Origin: Acidobacteriota bacterium
GTDB taxonomy: Bacteria; Acidobacteriota; Terriglobia; UBA7540
Assembly: GCA_021828225.1 (NCBI GenBank)
Contig: JAKASH010000036.1
Coordinates: 1 to 12,368 of the forward strand
Direction of reading: 5' to 3'
Length of the DNA stretch: 12,368 nt
The notes below the pieces were generated by a model, which saw only the letters and a list, made by a program, of their open reading frames with translations, was not told the origin of the DNA and made no database searches. This document shows, in pieces, positions 1 to 6,666 of this stretch. Each line of letters opens with the position of its first letter. Position 1 is the stretch's first letter. The position numbers and the translations under genes are program-made.

Positions 1-544
1 TGCAATTTCCATTTTGGGCCGAGCGCACTTTGATGCGCTCACACCAAAGGTCGTTCGCGACAATCACGTAGTCGGCAAACCTGACAGATCTGCGTTCAAT
101 GAAGAGCAGCGTCTTGAAAAGTAACGACTCCGGGTCAGCGTGAAATTTGCTGGCATAAAATTCCGGCAAAATGTCGTGAATGTCCAAAATAATGCGAGCC
201 CCGAGCAGTTTCGGCACCAGAGTCGCGAAGACCAGAAAGTCCGGAACGGTGTGGACATGAATCAATTGGTAGGGCTTGGCAGCGTGTCTTTTCGAGACAA
301 AGAACGCCGAATGGAGCAGGAATCGAAAGACTCGCAAGAGGTACGCGAACTGCGTGCGTTCGTTTCGTGTCCGGTGCTGAATGCGATAGACATTGACTCC
401 TTCGACGATCTCGTACTTTGGCAATCCCTCGCGACGCAAGGCGATGACGTCAACCTCATCGCCCCTTTCGACCAGTGCGCGGGCATACTGCTGCACCCGG
501 GCGTCAAACCCGTAGAACGAATAAGTCAGCATGCAAACCCGCAT
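1..544 (-). CDS. GT4-type glycosyltransferase, N-terminal part (cut by window edge)
   Basis: I translated this 181-residue N-terminal part directly; the gene runs off the left edge. It starts MRVCMLTYSFYGFDARVQQY and continues with ARALVERGDEVDVIALRREG, then a hydrophobic strand-rich region containing LIHVHTVPDFLVF and ARIILDIHDILPEFY. This is the nucleotide-fold acceptor half of a GT-B glycosyltransferase (Glyco_transf_4-like), in which the IHVH and DIHD segments are typical. The catalytic donor-binding half, with its E-x7-E motif, would lie outside the window. It probably adds a sugar to the lipid-linked EPS repeat unit at the cytoplasmic face. An in-frame stop lies two codons upstream of the ATG, which fixes the start, but no clear Shine-Dalgarno is seen. 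It follows the FrhB-like gene after 65 nt and is probably in the same transcript. Sugar specificity cannot be read. Confidence 0.85.
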   Translation of the reverse strand, partial: MRVCMLTYSFYGFDARVQQYARALVERGDEVDVIALRREGLPKYEIVEGVNVYRIQHRTRNERTQFAYLLRVFRFLLHSAFFVSKRHAAKPYQLIHVHTVPDFLVFATLVPKLLGARIILDIHDILPEFYASKFHADPESLLFKTLLFIERRSVRFADYVIVANDLWCERIKVRSAQNGNC

Positions 545-609
545 GAATTAAAAACTCAAGCTTGATAAGATGAAAAAGACATTTTGACGGAAGCCAGATC
601 ACAGCAGGG

Positions 610-1851
610 TTAAGTCACGGGCCGTCTTCGCCACATGCTTCGAAGGGCGATGCGCCTCGCCGTGCCCAGGACGCTGCGGATCTTCCTTCCCGGCGGAAGG
701 CTCTTCCAGCCGCGAAGAAGTGAGAATCCCCGAAAGCGGGGGATTGGAACCAGGAAAGCGCGCATAGCCAAAAGCCGGCCAAAGATTTCCCTCCGCCGCG
801 CGAGCAGATTGGGCTGGGCGGCAAACACCGCCTGGGGCCCGGTGGGCCTGAGCTCGACATATCCCGCGTCGATGGCGCGGTGTAGAATTTCGCTTCCTCG
901 CCGGGTTCGAACGAGAGCAATCGAGCAGCCGGGATCACCGTCGCCGCTGAATCTTTCCCACGCGTCACCGCACGATATATCCGCCACGCGTCCCAGCCCG
1001 TCCGGACAGAGCCGGCAGCGGAGCGCCGTGTAATGCGCGAGGCGGCCCCACGATTCGTCATAGGGTGCGGCTTTCCCTCCGCCGTTTCCATTGAAAAGCA
1101 CCTTGAACCTGCCCGGCCAGCCTTCGCCGCGATAGCGCACGAATGTGGCAGTCTTAGGCGCGACGCCCAGCGAAGTAATCAAGTCGAGCGTTCCTTGCGT
1201 GCTGGGCGTGCCAGCGCAAAAAAAAGTCAGAACAAGACCAAGATTCCGGTCAAGCTGCGGCCGCTCTTCTCTGAGCTTCCCTACTGCGGCTGCGTCGCAC
1301 GGCTTGCCGATGAAGACGCAAGGGCGCGGGCTTTGCTCAATCGCCTGCAAGCCATCGCACGGCGAAGCTGGCGCGTAACGCGAGCCCGTCCGCCTCAGCA
1401 GGTCCTCGCGCGTCCTGCTCTGCACCGTCCGGTTGGTCCACGGCTTCGATTCATCCATGCCCGTGTGGAGCGCGAATTCCATGTTTTCGTTTTCGAGGCA
1501 GTAGAGCGCGAGCGCCGTAAGCAGTCCGCCCGAAGACGCCTTATATCGAATCTCGGGATCGGCCGCGTAGCCTTCCCAGATCTCAAGCGCCGGGCCAAAT
1601 TCATGGTCGGCTTCCGTCGGCCGGGCAGCGTGTCCGCTAACGAGGCTTGCGTCCACCGAATAGCCGGGGCAGATCGAAAGGCATTCCGTGCAGGAAGCGC
1701 AATCGGCGCTCTTGAAGCGAGGCCGGATGCCAACCGATTCGACGTTGACCAGGGAAATCCCACCCTTCCGGCAGGCGTAGAAGCACGCGCCGCAACCGGT
1801 GCACAAGCCCCAGTCAACAACATCCTTGAGTGTCCTGATTTGGCGAAACAC
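610..1851 (-). CDS. FrhB-like iron-sulfur protein (coenzyme F420 hydrogenase/dehydrogenase beta-subunit family)
   Basis: 413 residues. Two ferredoxin-type clusters are visible at the N-terminus: C17-x2-C20-x2-C23-x3-C27 and C51-x2-C54-x2-C57-x3-C61-P, enough for two [4Fe-4S] centres. They are followed by FrhB-family segments: KASSGGLLTAL (104-114), VFIGKPCDA (179-187), FFCAG (210-214), and a C-terminal region with C279-x2-C282 and DISCGDAW (291-298). The family passes electrons between FAD, iron-sulfur centres and F420 or other carriers. Members of unknown substrate recur in polysaccharide loci, often near pyruvyl transferases, though none is visible here. The start is GTG, only 3 nt after the aminotransferase stop (TAA), so translation is probably coupled; no strong ribosome site is seen. 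The tail is rich in Arg (last 30 residues) and may contact membrane or nucleic acid. Role in EPS synthesis is unknown; an oxidoreductase acting on a sugar intermediate is inference. Confidence 0.9.
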   Translation of the reverse strand: MFRQIRTLKDVVDWGLCTGCGACFYACRKGGISLVNVESVGIRPRFKSADCASCTECLSICPGYSVDASLVSGHAARPTEADHEFGPALEIWEGYAADPEIRYKASSGGLLTALALYCLENENMEFALHTGMDESKPWTNRTVQSRTREDLLRRTGSRYAPASPCDGLQAIEQSPRPCVFIGKPCDAAAVGKLREERPQLDRNLGLVLTFFCAGTPSTQGTLDLITSLGVAPKTATFVRYRGEGWPGRFKVLFNGNGGGKAAPYDESWGRLAHYTALRCRLCPDGLGRVADISCGDAWERFSGDGDPGCSIALVRTRRGSEILHRAIDAGYVELRPTGPQAVFAAQPNLLARRREIFGRLLAMRAFLVPIPRFRGFSLLRGWKSLPPGRKIRSVLGTARRIALRSMWRRRPVT

Positions 1852-1854
1852 AAT

Positions 1855-3093
1855 TTAGCTTGTAGTGACGGCGACCTGCTGGCCCAGGCCACTCTGTTCA
1901 TGCCTCGAAAGGAATTCAACGATCTGCCTCACGACGTATTCCTGCTCTGCCTCGCCTAGTTGAGGGAACATGGGAAGCGAAAGAATTTCTTCCGCGGCTT
2001 TTTCAGCGGCGGGGAAATTTCCCGCCTTGTAGCCCAAGTGTTCGTAGGCTTTCTGAAGGTGAAGCGCCACGGGATAATGAATGCCGGTTCCGATGCCGCT
2101 CTCGCCAAGCGCTTTCTGAAGCCCGGCCCGGTCGGGAACGCGGATAACATACAGGTGGTACACAGCTCGCGAATACGAAGCTCTAAACGGCGCGACATCT
2201 TGTGCTCCAGCAGCGCGGAAAAGCTCGTTGTAACGCTCCGCCGCTTCGCGCCTCGCCTCGTTCCATTCCGAAAGATGCGCCAGCTTGACTTTCAGGAAGC
2301 CTGCTTGAATCGCATCCAACCGCCCGTTGTAACCTTCGATTTCGTGGTAATACTTGCGCGCTTGGCCGTGGTCTCGAAGCATCCGGACTATTTGCACGAC
2401 TGTCTCGTCATTTGTAGTTACCGCCCCTGCTTCGCCGCAGGCTCCCAGGTTCTTGCCGGGATAAAAACTGAACGCCGCCGCCTGTCCCAGCGTTCCTGCC
2501 CTCAACCAGGCCCGCCGCTTCCGCGAATAGTACTCCGCACCGTGCGCCTGACACGCATCTTCCACGACGCGGAGACCGTAGCGATCCGCAATTTCCATAA
2601 TCGGGTCCATGTCGGCCATCTGGCCGTACAAATGTACAGGCACAATCGCGGTGACAGGCCTGCCCGACGCCTTATGGATCGGCCTTCTCGACTGTCCGTC
2701 AAGCACACAGTCCGACTCAAAAAACTCCCGCAATCTGTCGGGGCTCATCGTGTAGGTCCGTTCGTCGATGTCCACGAAGGCGGGGACGGCGCCCGCTTGG
2801 GAAATTGCCTCTGTGGTTGCGATAAAAGTATTCGGCACGGTAACCACGCAATCGCCGCGCCGAACGTCCGCAGCGATCAGCGCGAACCGGAGCGCGTCGG
2901 TGCCGCTGCCAACTCCAACGCAATGCTTTGTTCCGCAAAATCCCGCAAAAGCTTTTTCGAAATCTTCCACCATCGCCCCCCCAACAAACGCCGCCTTCCG
3001 CAGCGCAGTCCGGAGGACTCCTAACAAGTCTTCCTCGAGCTCACGATGAGGAGTCACAAGATCAAGAAATGGAATCTTTGACGCTTGGCTCAC
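1855..3093 (-). CDS. DegT/DnrJ/EryC1/StrS-family sugar aminotransferase (WbpE-like)
   Basis: 412 residues when started at GTG 3093. It is a PLP enzyme that transfers an amino group, normally from glutamate, to a keto-sugar nucleotide. Visible motifs: SGTDAL (63-68, phosphate binding), PNTFIATTEAI (87-97), VVEDACQAHGA (177-187, with D179 against the PLP ring nitrogen), FSFYPGKNLGACGEAGA (208-224, with K214 as the Schiff-base lysine), and GIHYPVALH (337-345). Length is usual for the family. The open frame extends upstream to 3267, but that extension lies over the acetyltransferase gene and is basic and low in similarity to anything. The GTG overlaps the acetyltransferase stop (GTGA, 4 nt) and has a GTGGGGG stretch just upstream, so I chose it. 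With its two upstream partners it should make the 3-amino group of a UDP-2,3-diamino-uronic acid. Exact substrate is inferred from context. Confidence 0.93.
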   Translation of the reverse strand: MSQASKIPFLDLVTPHRELEEDLLGVLRTALRKAAFVGGAMVEDFEKAFAGFCGTKHCVGVGSGTDALRFALIAADVRRGDCVVTVPNTFIATTEAISQAGAVPAFVDIDERTYTMSPDRLREFFESDCVLDGQSRRPIHKASGRPVTAIVPVHLYGQMADMDPIMEIADRYGLRVVEDACQAHGAEYYSRKRRAWLRAGTLGQAAAFSFYPGKNLGACGEAGAVTTNDETVVQIVRMLRDHGQARKYYHEIEGYNGRLDAIQAGFLKVKLAHLSEWNEARREAAERYNELFRAAGAQDVAPFRASYSRAVYHLYVIRVPDRAGLQKALGESGIGTGIHYPVALHLQKAYEHLGYKAGNFPAAEKAAEEILSLPMFPQLGEAEQEYVVRQIVEFLSRHEQSGLGQQVAVTTS

Positions 3094-3587
3094 TTTGCCC
3101 CCACTTTCTGTTCGCTCATGCACCTGATGAACTTCGCTGGATTGCCGGCCACAATGGCGCCGGCCGGAACGCCTTTGGTCACGACGCTTCCCGCCCCAAC
3201 CAAGGCCTTTTCCCCAATGACCACGTTGGACAAGATGGTCGCTCCCGATCCGATCGAAGCGCCGCACTTTACGACCGTGCGCTCGGCCTTCCAGTCTGCT
3301 TCCGTCTGAAGCCTGCCGTCCGCGTTTGTGGCGCGGGGATAAGTGTCATTGATGAAAGTGACGCCGTGCCCGATGAAGACATCGTCTTCGATTGTGACGC
3401 CCTCGCAGATAAATGTGTGGCTCGAGATCTTGCAATTCTTCCCAACGCTCGCGTTGTTCTGAATTTCGACAAAGGCGCCAATTTTGGTGTAGTCGCCAAC
3501 CTCGCAGCCGTACAGGTTGATGAACTTGGAAAGCCGGACTCCCTTACCCAGCTTGACGTCGTCCGCAATGCAACAGTACTCGTTCAT
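3090..3587 (-). CDS. Left-handed beta-helix N-acetyltransferase (WbpD/WlbB-like)
   Basis: 165 residues made mostly of hexapeptide repeats ([LIV]-G-x4), for example VKLGKG, CEVGDYTKIGAF, ASVGKNCKIS, VFIGHGV, ASIGSGATI, VVIGEKALVGAGS. They end in the family-typical GVPAGAIVAGNPAKFI (139-154). The FIND-TYPRA segment (78-86) and SSHTFICEGV (55-64) match the WbpD/WlbB group, which acetylates the 3-amino group of UDP-2-acetamido-3-amino-2,3-dideoxy-glucuronate with acetyl-CoA; the Asn of FIND sits where that group has a conserved substrate-contacting Asn. The ATG overlaps the dehydrogenase stop (ATGA, 4 nt) and is preceded by an AGGGAAGTGG purine stretch. It is cytoplasmic and presumably trimeric, as in the family. 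The neighbouring dehydrogenase and aminotransferase supply the acceptor, which strongly supports this reading over a generic sugar O-acetyltransferase. Confidence 0.93.
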   Translation of the reverse strand: MNEYCCIADDVKLGKGVRLSKFINLYGCEVGDYTKIGAFVEIQNNASVGKNCKISSHTFICEGVTIEDDVFIGHGVTFINDTYPRATNADGRLQTEADWKAERTVVKCGASIGSGATILSNVVIGEKALVGAGSVVTKGVPAGAIVAGNPAKFIRCMSEQKVGAK

Positions 3588-4585
3588 ACGGCCACTTCCC
3601 TACCCTTTTTCTTGAGCGATTCATCAGCCGCTTCTAGCATCCGCACGATTCGCAAACCCGCCATGCCGTCGTTAAAGGGCGTTTTCTGGTGGTCAATACA
3701 ATCAATGAAGTATTCGGCTTCAGCCTTGAGCGCCTCGGTCTGCTCCACCTTGGGCGCCCACATATCGCCCGAGCGGTAGCTGACGAGCAACTGGTAGACG
3801 CCATCTTTGTTGTCCATCGTCACGCCCTTATCGTAGAGCTTGATCTTTTCATCCGCTTCCAGATCGTTCCAGACCAGCATGCGCTTTTCGCCGCCGATCA
3901 GCGTGGTCCGAATCTTCACCGGCGAAAGCCAGTTGACGTTGACGTGGGCGATGACGTTCTGGGGAAAATAGACCGTAATAAACGCCACATCTTCCACGCC
4001 ATTCAGGTGGGACTCGCCGGTTGCCACGACGGCTTCCGGCTTCGCGGCAATCAGATAGTCGAGGATCGAAAGGTCGTGCGGCGCAAGGTCCCACAGCACG
4101 TTGATGTCGTGCTGGAAAAGGCCCAGATTCACGCGCATCGAATCGTAGTAATAGAGATTTCCGAGCATGCCATCGTCGATCAGTTGCCGGATCTTTCGTA
4201 CAGCACCGGTGAAGAGAAACGTGTGGTCGAGCATGATGGTCAGGTTCTTCCGCTGGGCGATTTCGATCAATTCTTCCGCTTCCGCCGAGGTGGAAGTGAA
4301 AGGCTTCTCGACGAAGACTTGTTTCCCGGCCAGGAGCGCCATTTTGGCGAGTTCGTAATGGGTCCAGACCGGTGTGACCACCGCCACCGCGTCCACGTCG
4401 CCGGATATAAGCACTTCTTCCGGGCTGGTTGTCAGGCGGGCTGTGGGGTGCGCCTGCTTTACCCGGGCCAGTGCCGCTTCGCTTCTGTCGCAAATCGCAA
4501 CCACCCTGCTTCCTTCAACCTTCGCGAAGTTCCGGGCAACGTTTGGCCCCCAGTAACCGTAACCTATTATGCCAATTCCAACCAT
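3584..4585 (-). CDS. Gfo/Idh/MocA-family NAD-dependent sugar dehydrogenase (WbpB/WlbA-like)
   Basis: 333 residues from ATG 4585. The N-terminal Rossmann fold starts GIGIIGYGYWGPNVARNF, with GYGYWG (8-13) as the dinucleotide loop. The family catalytic region shows VEKPFT (92-97, with K94), DHTFLF (120-125) and DLAPHDLSILDYL (166-178, with the candidate acid/base H170). In WbpB/WlbA enzymes the C3 hydroxyl of UDP-GlcNAc-uronic acid is oxidised to the 3-keto form that the aminotransferase then uses. An upstream in-frame codon would extend the frame to 4669, but ATG 4585 has a strong purine ribosome site (4592-4601) and begins exactly at the Rossmann strand. The stop overlaps the acetyltransferase start by 4 nt. 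It is the first gene after a 200-nt gap, so it may head its own transcript. The UDP-GlcNAc 6-dehydrogenase needed to make its substrate is not in the window. Confidence 0.93.
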   Translation of the reverse strand: MVGIGIIGYGYWGPNVARNFAKVEGSRVVAICDRSEAALARVKQAHPTARLTTSPEEVLISGDVDAVAVVTPVWTHYELAKMALLAGKQVFVEKPFTSTSAEAEELIEIAQRKNLTIMLDHTFLFTGAVRKIRQLIDDGMLGNLYYYDSMRVNLGLFQHDINVLWDLAPHDLSILDYLIAAKPEAVVATGESHLNGVEDVAFITVYFPQNVIAHVNVNWLSPVKIRTTLIGGEKRMLVWNDLEADEKIKLYDKGVTMDNKDGVYQLLVSYRSGDMWAPKVEQTEALKAEAEYFIDCIDHQKTPFNDGMAGLRIVRMLEAADESLKKKGREVAV

Positions 4586-4591
4586 TTCTGA

Positions 4592-4601
4592 CCCCTCCCT
4601 C
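4592..4601 (-). promoter_or_regulatory. Strong ribosome binding site that fixes the WbpB-like start
   Basis: On the minus strand the string GAGGGAGGGG lies 6 nt before ATG 4585. It is the best Shine-Dalgarno-like sequence in this part of the operon and supports the 333-residue product over the longer open frame starting at 4669. Confidence 0.7.
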
Positions 4602-4702
4602 ACCCGGCACAGGGCTACGCATGACCCTGCGCTGGCGGGGACGGAGAGAAGTCCTCGCCTGTCGGCCAAGCCACCGAAGCTTCCGCTTTGCGTGCCCTTG
4701 CC

Positions 4703-4719
4703 GAGAGGCGCAGCCTCTC
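4703..4719 (-). repeat. Perfect 7-bp inverted repeat with 3-nt loop
   Basis: The arms GAGAGGC and GCCTCTC are separated by 3 nt. The dyad is GC-rich and lies about 120 nt upstream of the WbpB-like start. Neither side is followed by a T-run, so it is not a classical terminator. It may be a pause or processing hairpin, or chance. Confidence 0.4.
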
Positions 4720-4787
4720 CAGTTCAATATACGATTGTGATTGAGATATGATTTGTTTCTGCCGGCACCCCGGAAAGGAAAACGCTT

Positions 4788-5951
4788 CTAATATGCCCCA
4801 TCTCCCGAAACAACAGCGCCTGGAGTCCGGAAAAGGATCTTTAGGTCAAGCCAAATCGACCATGACTTGGCATACTGCAGGTCGAGGCGAACCATGTCAT
4901 TAAACTTGGTCCGGCTGCGACCGTAAACTTGCCAAAGGCCCGTAATGCCCGGCTTCACTTCGAGCAAGCGCCGCCGGTGCCAGGTGTCGTAGCACTCGAC
5001 TTCATAGGGAATCGGCGGTCGCGGCCCGACGAGCGACATCTGCCCCATCAAGACATTCCAGAACTGGGGCAATTCATCAAGGCTGGTCTTTCTCAGCAGC
5101 CTTCCGATGGAAGTGATCCGAAGATCGTTCTTGATCTTATAGACGGAGGTTTTGTCCTTCGCCTGGCTCTTGCCGTTGCCCGTGATGAATTCCTGAACAT
5201 ATTGCTTATGAATGCCCTCGTCTGCCTTGCAGTACATAGTTCTGAATTTAAGCAAAGTAAATCTGCGTCCATACCTGCCGGCCCGAACCTGGCGGAACAG
5301 CAGGGGGCCTTTGGAAGTCAGACGAATGAGCAAGGCGATCAGAGCAAAAAGAGGCGAAAGGATTGCAAGCGCGCTCAAGCTCCCCGCAATGTCAATCGCC
5401 CGTTTCACCATCTGCGAAAACTTCCGTTCCTCGTCCCGTTCGACCAGGTCCGGATACAGCCGTAAGTTGGGAGGCGGTCCGTCCTCGAGGTCCCATTGAT
5501 CGGGGTACTGATGCAGGCTGATCTTGATTTGGCTCATCTCCGGGGCCGTGAGCTGCACAGAAAGGCCAGAACGTATCCTTGCGTGGATCACTTCCCTGAC
5601 GGGTTGGGGCCCCTCGGTGTTCAATTCTGTAAAGAGAATCCCAAGCGCGCCTCCGTTCTTGTGCCACCCTAAAACGTCCGTGTCCCGGATCGAAGAGGAA
5701 AGCGAGGACCAGATCCTCCTCAAAAGCTCACCGGACAGGTCAGCCTCAAGAGCGTCTTCGATTTCCAGAAGCATCAGCAGAAATGGCTTGCCAGAGCGAT
5801 CCGCCCTTCTCCGCTCAAGCAACAGCATTCCAGCGAATTGCGCCTCGGACGGGATGTCCGCGAGATCCTGTTTCGCGGGATTGATGAACCTTGCACCCTG
5901 CCGCGTCGGTGATGAAGAACTGCCTAAATCCTTGACCGCGAATAGTCCCAT
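4788..5951 (-). CDS. Membrane phosphoglycosyltransferase (bacterial sugar transferase) fused to a degenerate GGDEF-like domain
   Basis: 387 residues from ATG 5951. The C-terminal half (about 181-380) is a Bac_transf/WbaP-ExoY-type monotopic phosphoglycosyltransferase. It has one hydrophobic re-entrant helix (about 185-210, containing LSPLFALIALLI), LLFRQVRAGRYG, LKFRTM (234-239), the catalytic Asp-Glu pair in TSLDELPQFWNVL (D292, E293), SLVGPRPP (306-313) and KPGITGLWQVYGRS (333-346). It moves a sugar-1-phosphate from a UDP-sugar to undecaprenyl phosphate, starting the EPS repeat unit. The N-terminal region (about 36-155) is soluble and resembles a nucleotide-cyclase/GGDEF fold: LLLERRRADRSGKPFLLMLLE, then SIRDTDVLGWHKNGGALGILF (88-108). 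The GG[DE]EF catalytic motif is absent. The frame is open up to 6032, but that part overlaps the NusG-like gene; the chosen ATG is 28 nt after its stop. The ribosome site is weak. The transferase call is firm; the GGDEF-like call is from pattern only. Confidence 0.92.
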   Translation of the reverse strand: MGLFAVKDLGSSSSPTRQGARFINPAKQDLADIPSEAQFAGMLLLERRRADRSGKPFLLMLLEIEDALEADLSGELLRRIWSSLSSSIRDTDVLGWHKNGGALGILFTELNTEGPQPVREVIHARIRSGLSVQLTAPEMSQIKISLHQYPDQWDLEDGPPPNLRLYPDLVERDEERKFSQMVKRAIDIAGSLSALAILSPLFALIALLIRLTSKGPLLFRQVRAGRYGRRFTLLKFRTMYCKADEGIHKQYVQEFITGNGKSQAKDKTSVYKIKNDLRITSIGRLLRKTSLDELPQFWNVLMGQMSLVGPRPPIPYEVECYDTWHRRRLLEVKPGITGLWQVYGRSRTKFNDMVRLDLQYAKSWSIWLDLKILFRTPGAVVSGDGAY

Positions 5952-5979
5952 ATGATGACCAGTGACAACTTCACTATGA

Positions 5980-6573
5980 TTAACAGTGCACCCAGACGGG
6001 GCTGACACCAGGAGGCACGAACGCAGGAGCATTGATCCGCCCAGTCCTCTCGACCGCCAGCGCGTCCACTTCTACGGAAACTGATTTCTGAAGCAATTCC
6101 ACCGAAAGCACCAGCCGGTCCTGGTTCTTCTTCCGGACCAGAATGCCCTCGATTCCGCCGAGCGGCCCGCTCTTCACCCGCACCCAATCGCCGCATTTCA
6201 GGAAGGGGTGAGGCTCAACGTTCAGATGGCTCTCGATCACTCGGCGAACAGCTTCGATTTCCGCCGCCGGAATTCTGCTCGCGTGACCCGCAAACTCCAC
6301 CAACCCAATCGTGCCGGGCGTGGACAGAATCGCAATCCTGCGCTCCACCCCGCCGTGGAGGAATATATAATTCGGATAAAGCGGCAAAGAGAGCACCTTG
6401 TTCCGGTCCTTCCAACGGTGCGTGGCCGAATAAAGAGGCAAGAAAGTCTCAAATCCTTTCCTCGCCAGAAGATCGGCCGCGGTCTTCTCGTGCTGATGCC
6501 GTGTATAAACGGCATACCACCCGCTATCGGTCCCGCTGTCCTCAACGCCGCGTTCGATCAGCTCATTCTGCAT
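5980..6573 (-). CDS. NusG-paralogue transcription antiterminator (RfaH/UpxY/LoaP-like)
   Basis: 197 residues. The NGN domain spans about 18-115: WYAVYTRHQHEKTAADLL (19-36), GFETFLPLY (40-48), SLPLYPNYIFLH (62-73) and TPGTIGLVEFAG (85-96). A KOW-type domain follows at about 126-155: KCGDWVRVKSGPLGGIEG. The tail SVSVEVDALAVERT is also typical. Specialised NusG paralogues bind elongating RNA polymerase at a recruitment signal and suppress pausing or termination across long polysaccharide operons. Genome-wide NusG usually sits with secE and ribosomal genes, so this copy inside an EPS locus is the specialised type. The ATG is preceded by AGGG about 11 nt upstream, and a perfect 9-bp hairpin (6591-6615) ends about 18 nt before the start. 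It is followed after 28 nt by the phosphoglycosyltransferase. It may act on its own leader and on the downstream sugar genes; that is inference. Confidence 0.92.
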   Translation of the reverse strand: MQNELIERGVEDSGTDSGWYAVYTRHQHEKTAADLLARKGFETFLPLYSATHRWKDRNKVLSLPLYPNYIFLHGGVERRIAILSTPGTIGLVEFAGHASRIPAAEIEAVRRVIESHLNVEPHPFLKCGDWVRVKSGPLGGIEGILVRKKNQDRLVLSVELLQKSVSVEVDALAVERTGRINAPAFVPPGVSPVWVHC

Positions 6574-6590
6574 AAAGCTTCGCCCTGTGA

Positions 6591-6615
6591 CTTACAGAAC
6601 CTTATTTTCTGTAAG
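6591..6615 (-). promoter_or_regulatory. Perfect 9-bp inverted repeat just upstream of the antiterminator start
   Basis: The arms CTTACAGAA and TTCTGTAAG are fully complementary with a 7-nt spacer (AATAAGG on the transcribed strand). It ends 17 nt before the ATG at 6573, and the AGGG ribosome site lies just after it. As RNA it would be a stable hairpin presenting a purine-rich loop. As DNA it is a good two-fold operator. Either would let the antiterminator gene be controlled. No T-run follows, so it is not a terminator. Confidence 0.6.
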
Positions 6616-6666
6616 CCGATCCGCAACCTGACTGCTCTTGTAGAAAGCTACGTCCCGCCCACGACC

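Larger units (their letters stand above)
4586..4787 (-). other. 200-nt gap between the phosphoglycosyltransferase and the amino-sugar cassette
   Basis: No supported gene is found here. It holds a short perfect dyad (4703-4719) and, just upstream of it on the transcribed strand, an AT-rich stretch with TATATT that could be a -10 element; no good -35 is seen 17 nt ahead. No hairpin followed by a T-run is present, so I see no Rho-independent terminator. The gap could hold an internal promoter or an RNA processing site, but this is inference. Confidence 0.4.

Noticed and set aside
555..565. Possible terminator: TCAAGCTTGA palindrome followed by T5 before the GT4 gene
   Set aside because: The palindrome leaves too little loop and at most three pairs; it would be far too weak to terminate.
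1033..1959. Long plus-strand open frame of 308 codons
   Set aside because: It lies opposite the FrhB-like gene, whose cysteine motifs and family blocks are unmistakable. The plus-strand product is Arg/Ala-rich with no recognisable motif.
1960..3024. Plus-strand open frame of 354 codons
   Set aside because: It is antisense to the aminotransferase gene, with no ribosome site and no recognisable domain.
3094..3267. 58-residue N-terminal extension of the aminotransferase
   Set aside because: It is read out of frame through the acetyltransferase gene and is basic and non-homologous in look; the GTG at 3093 gives the usual family N-terminus.
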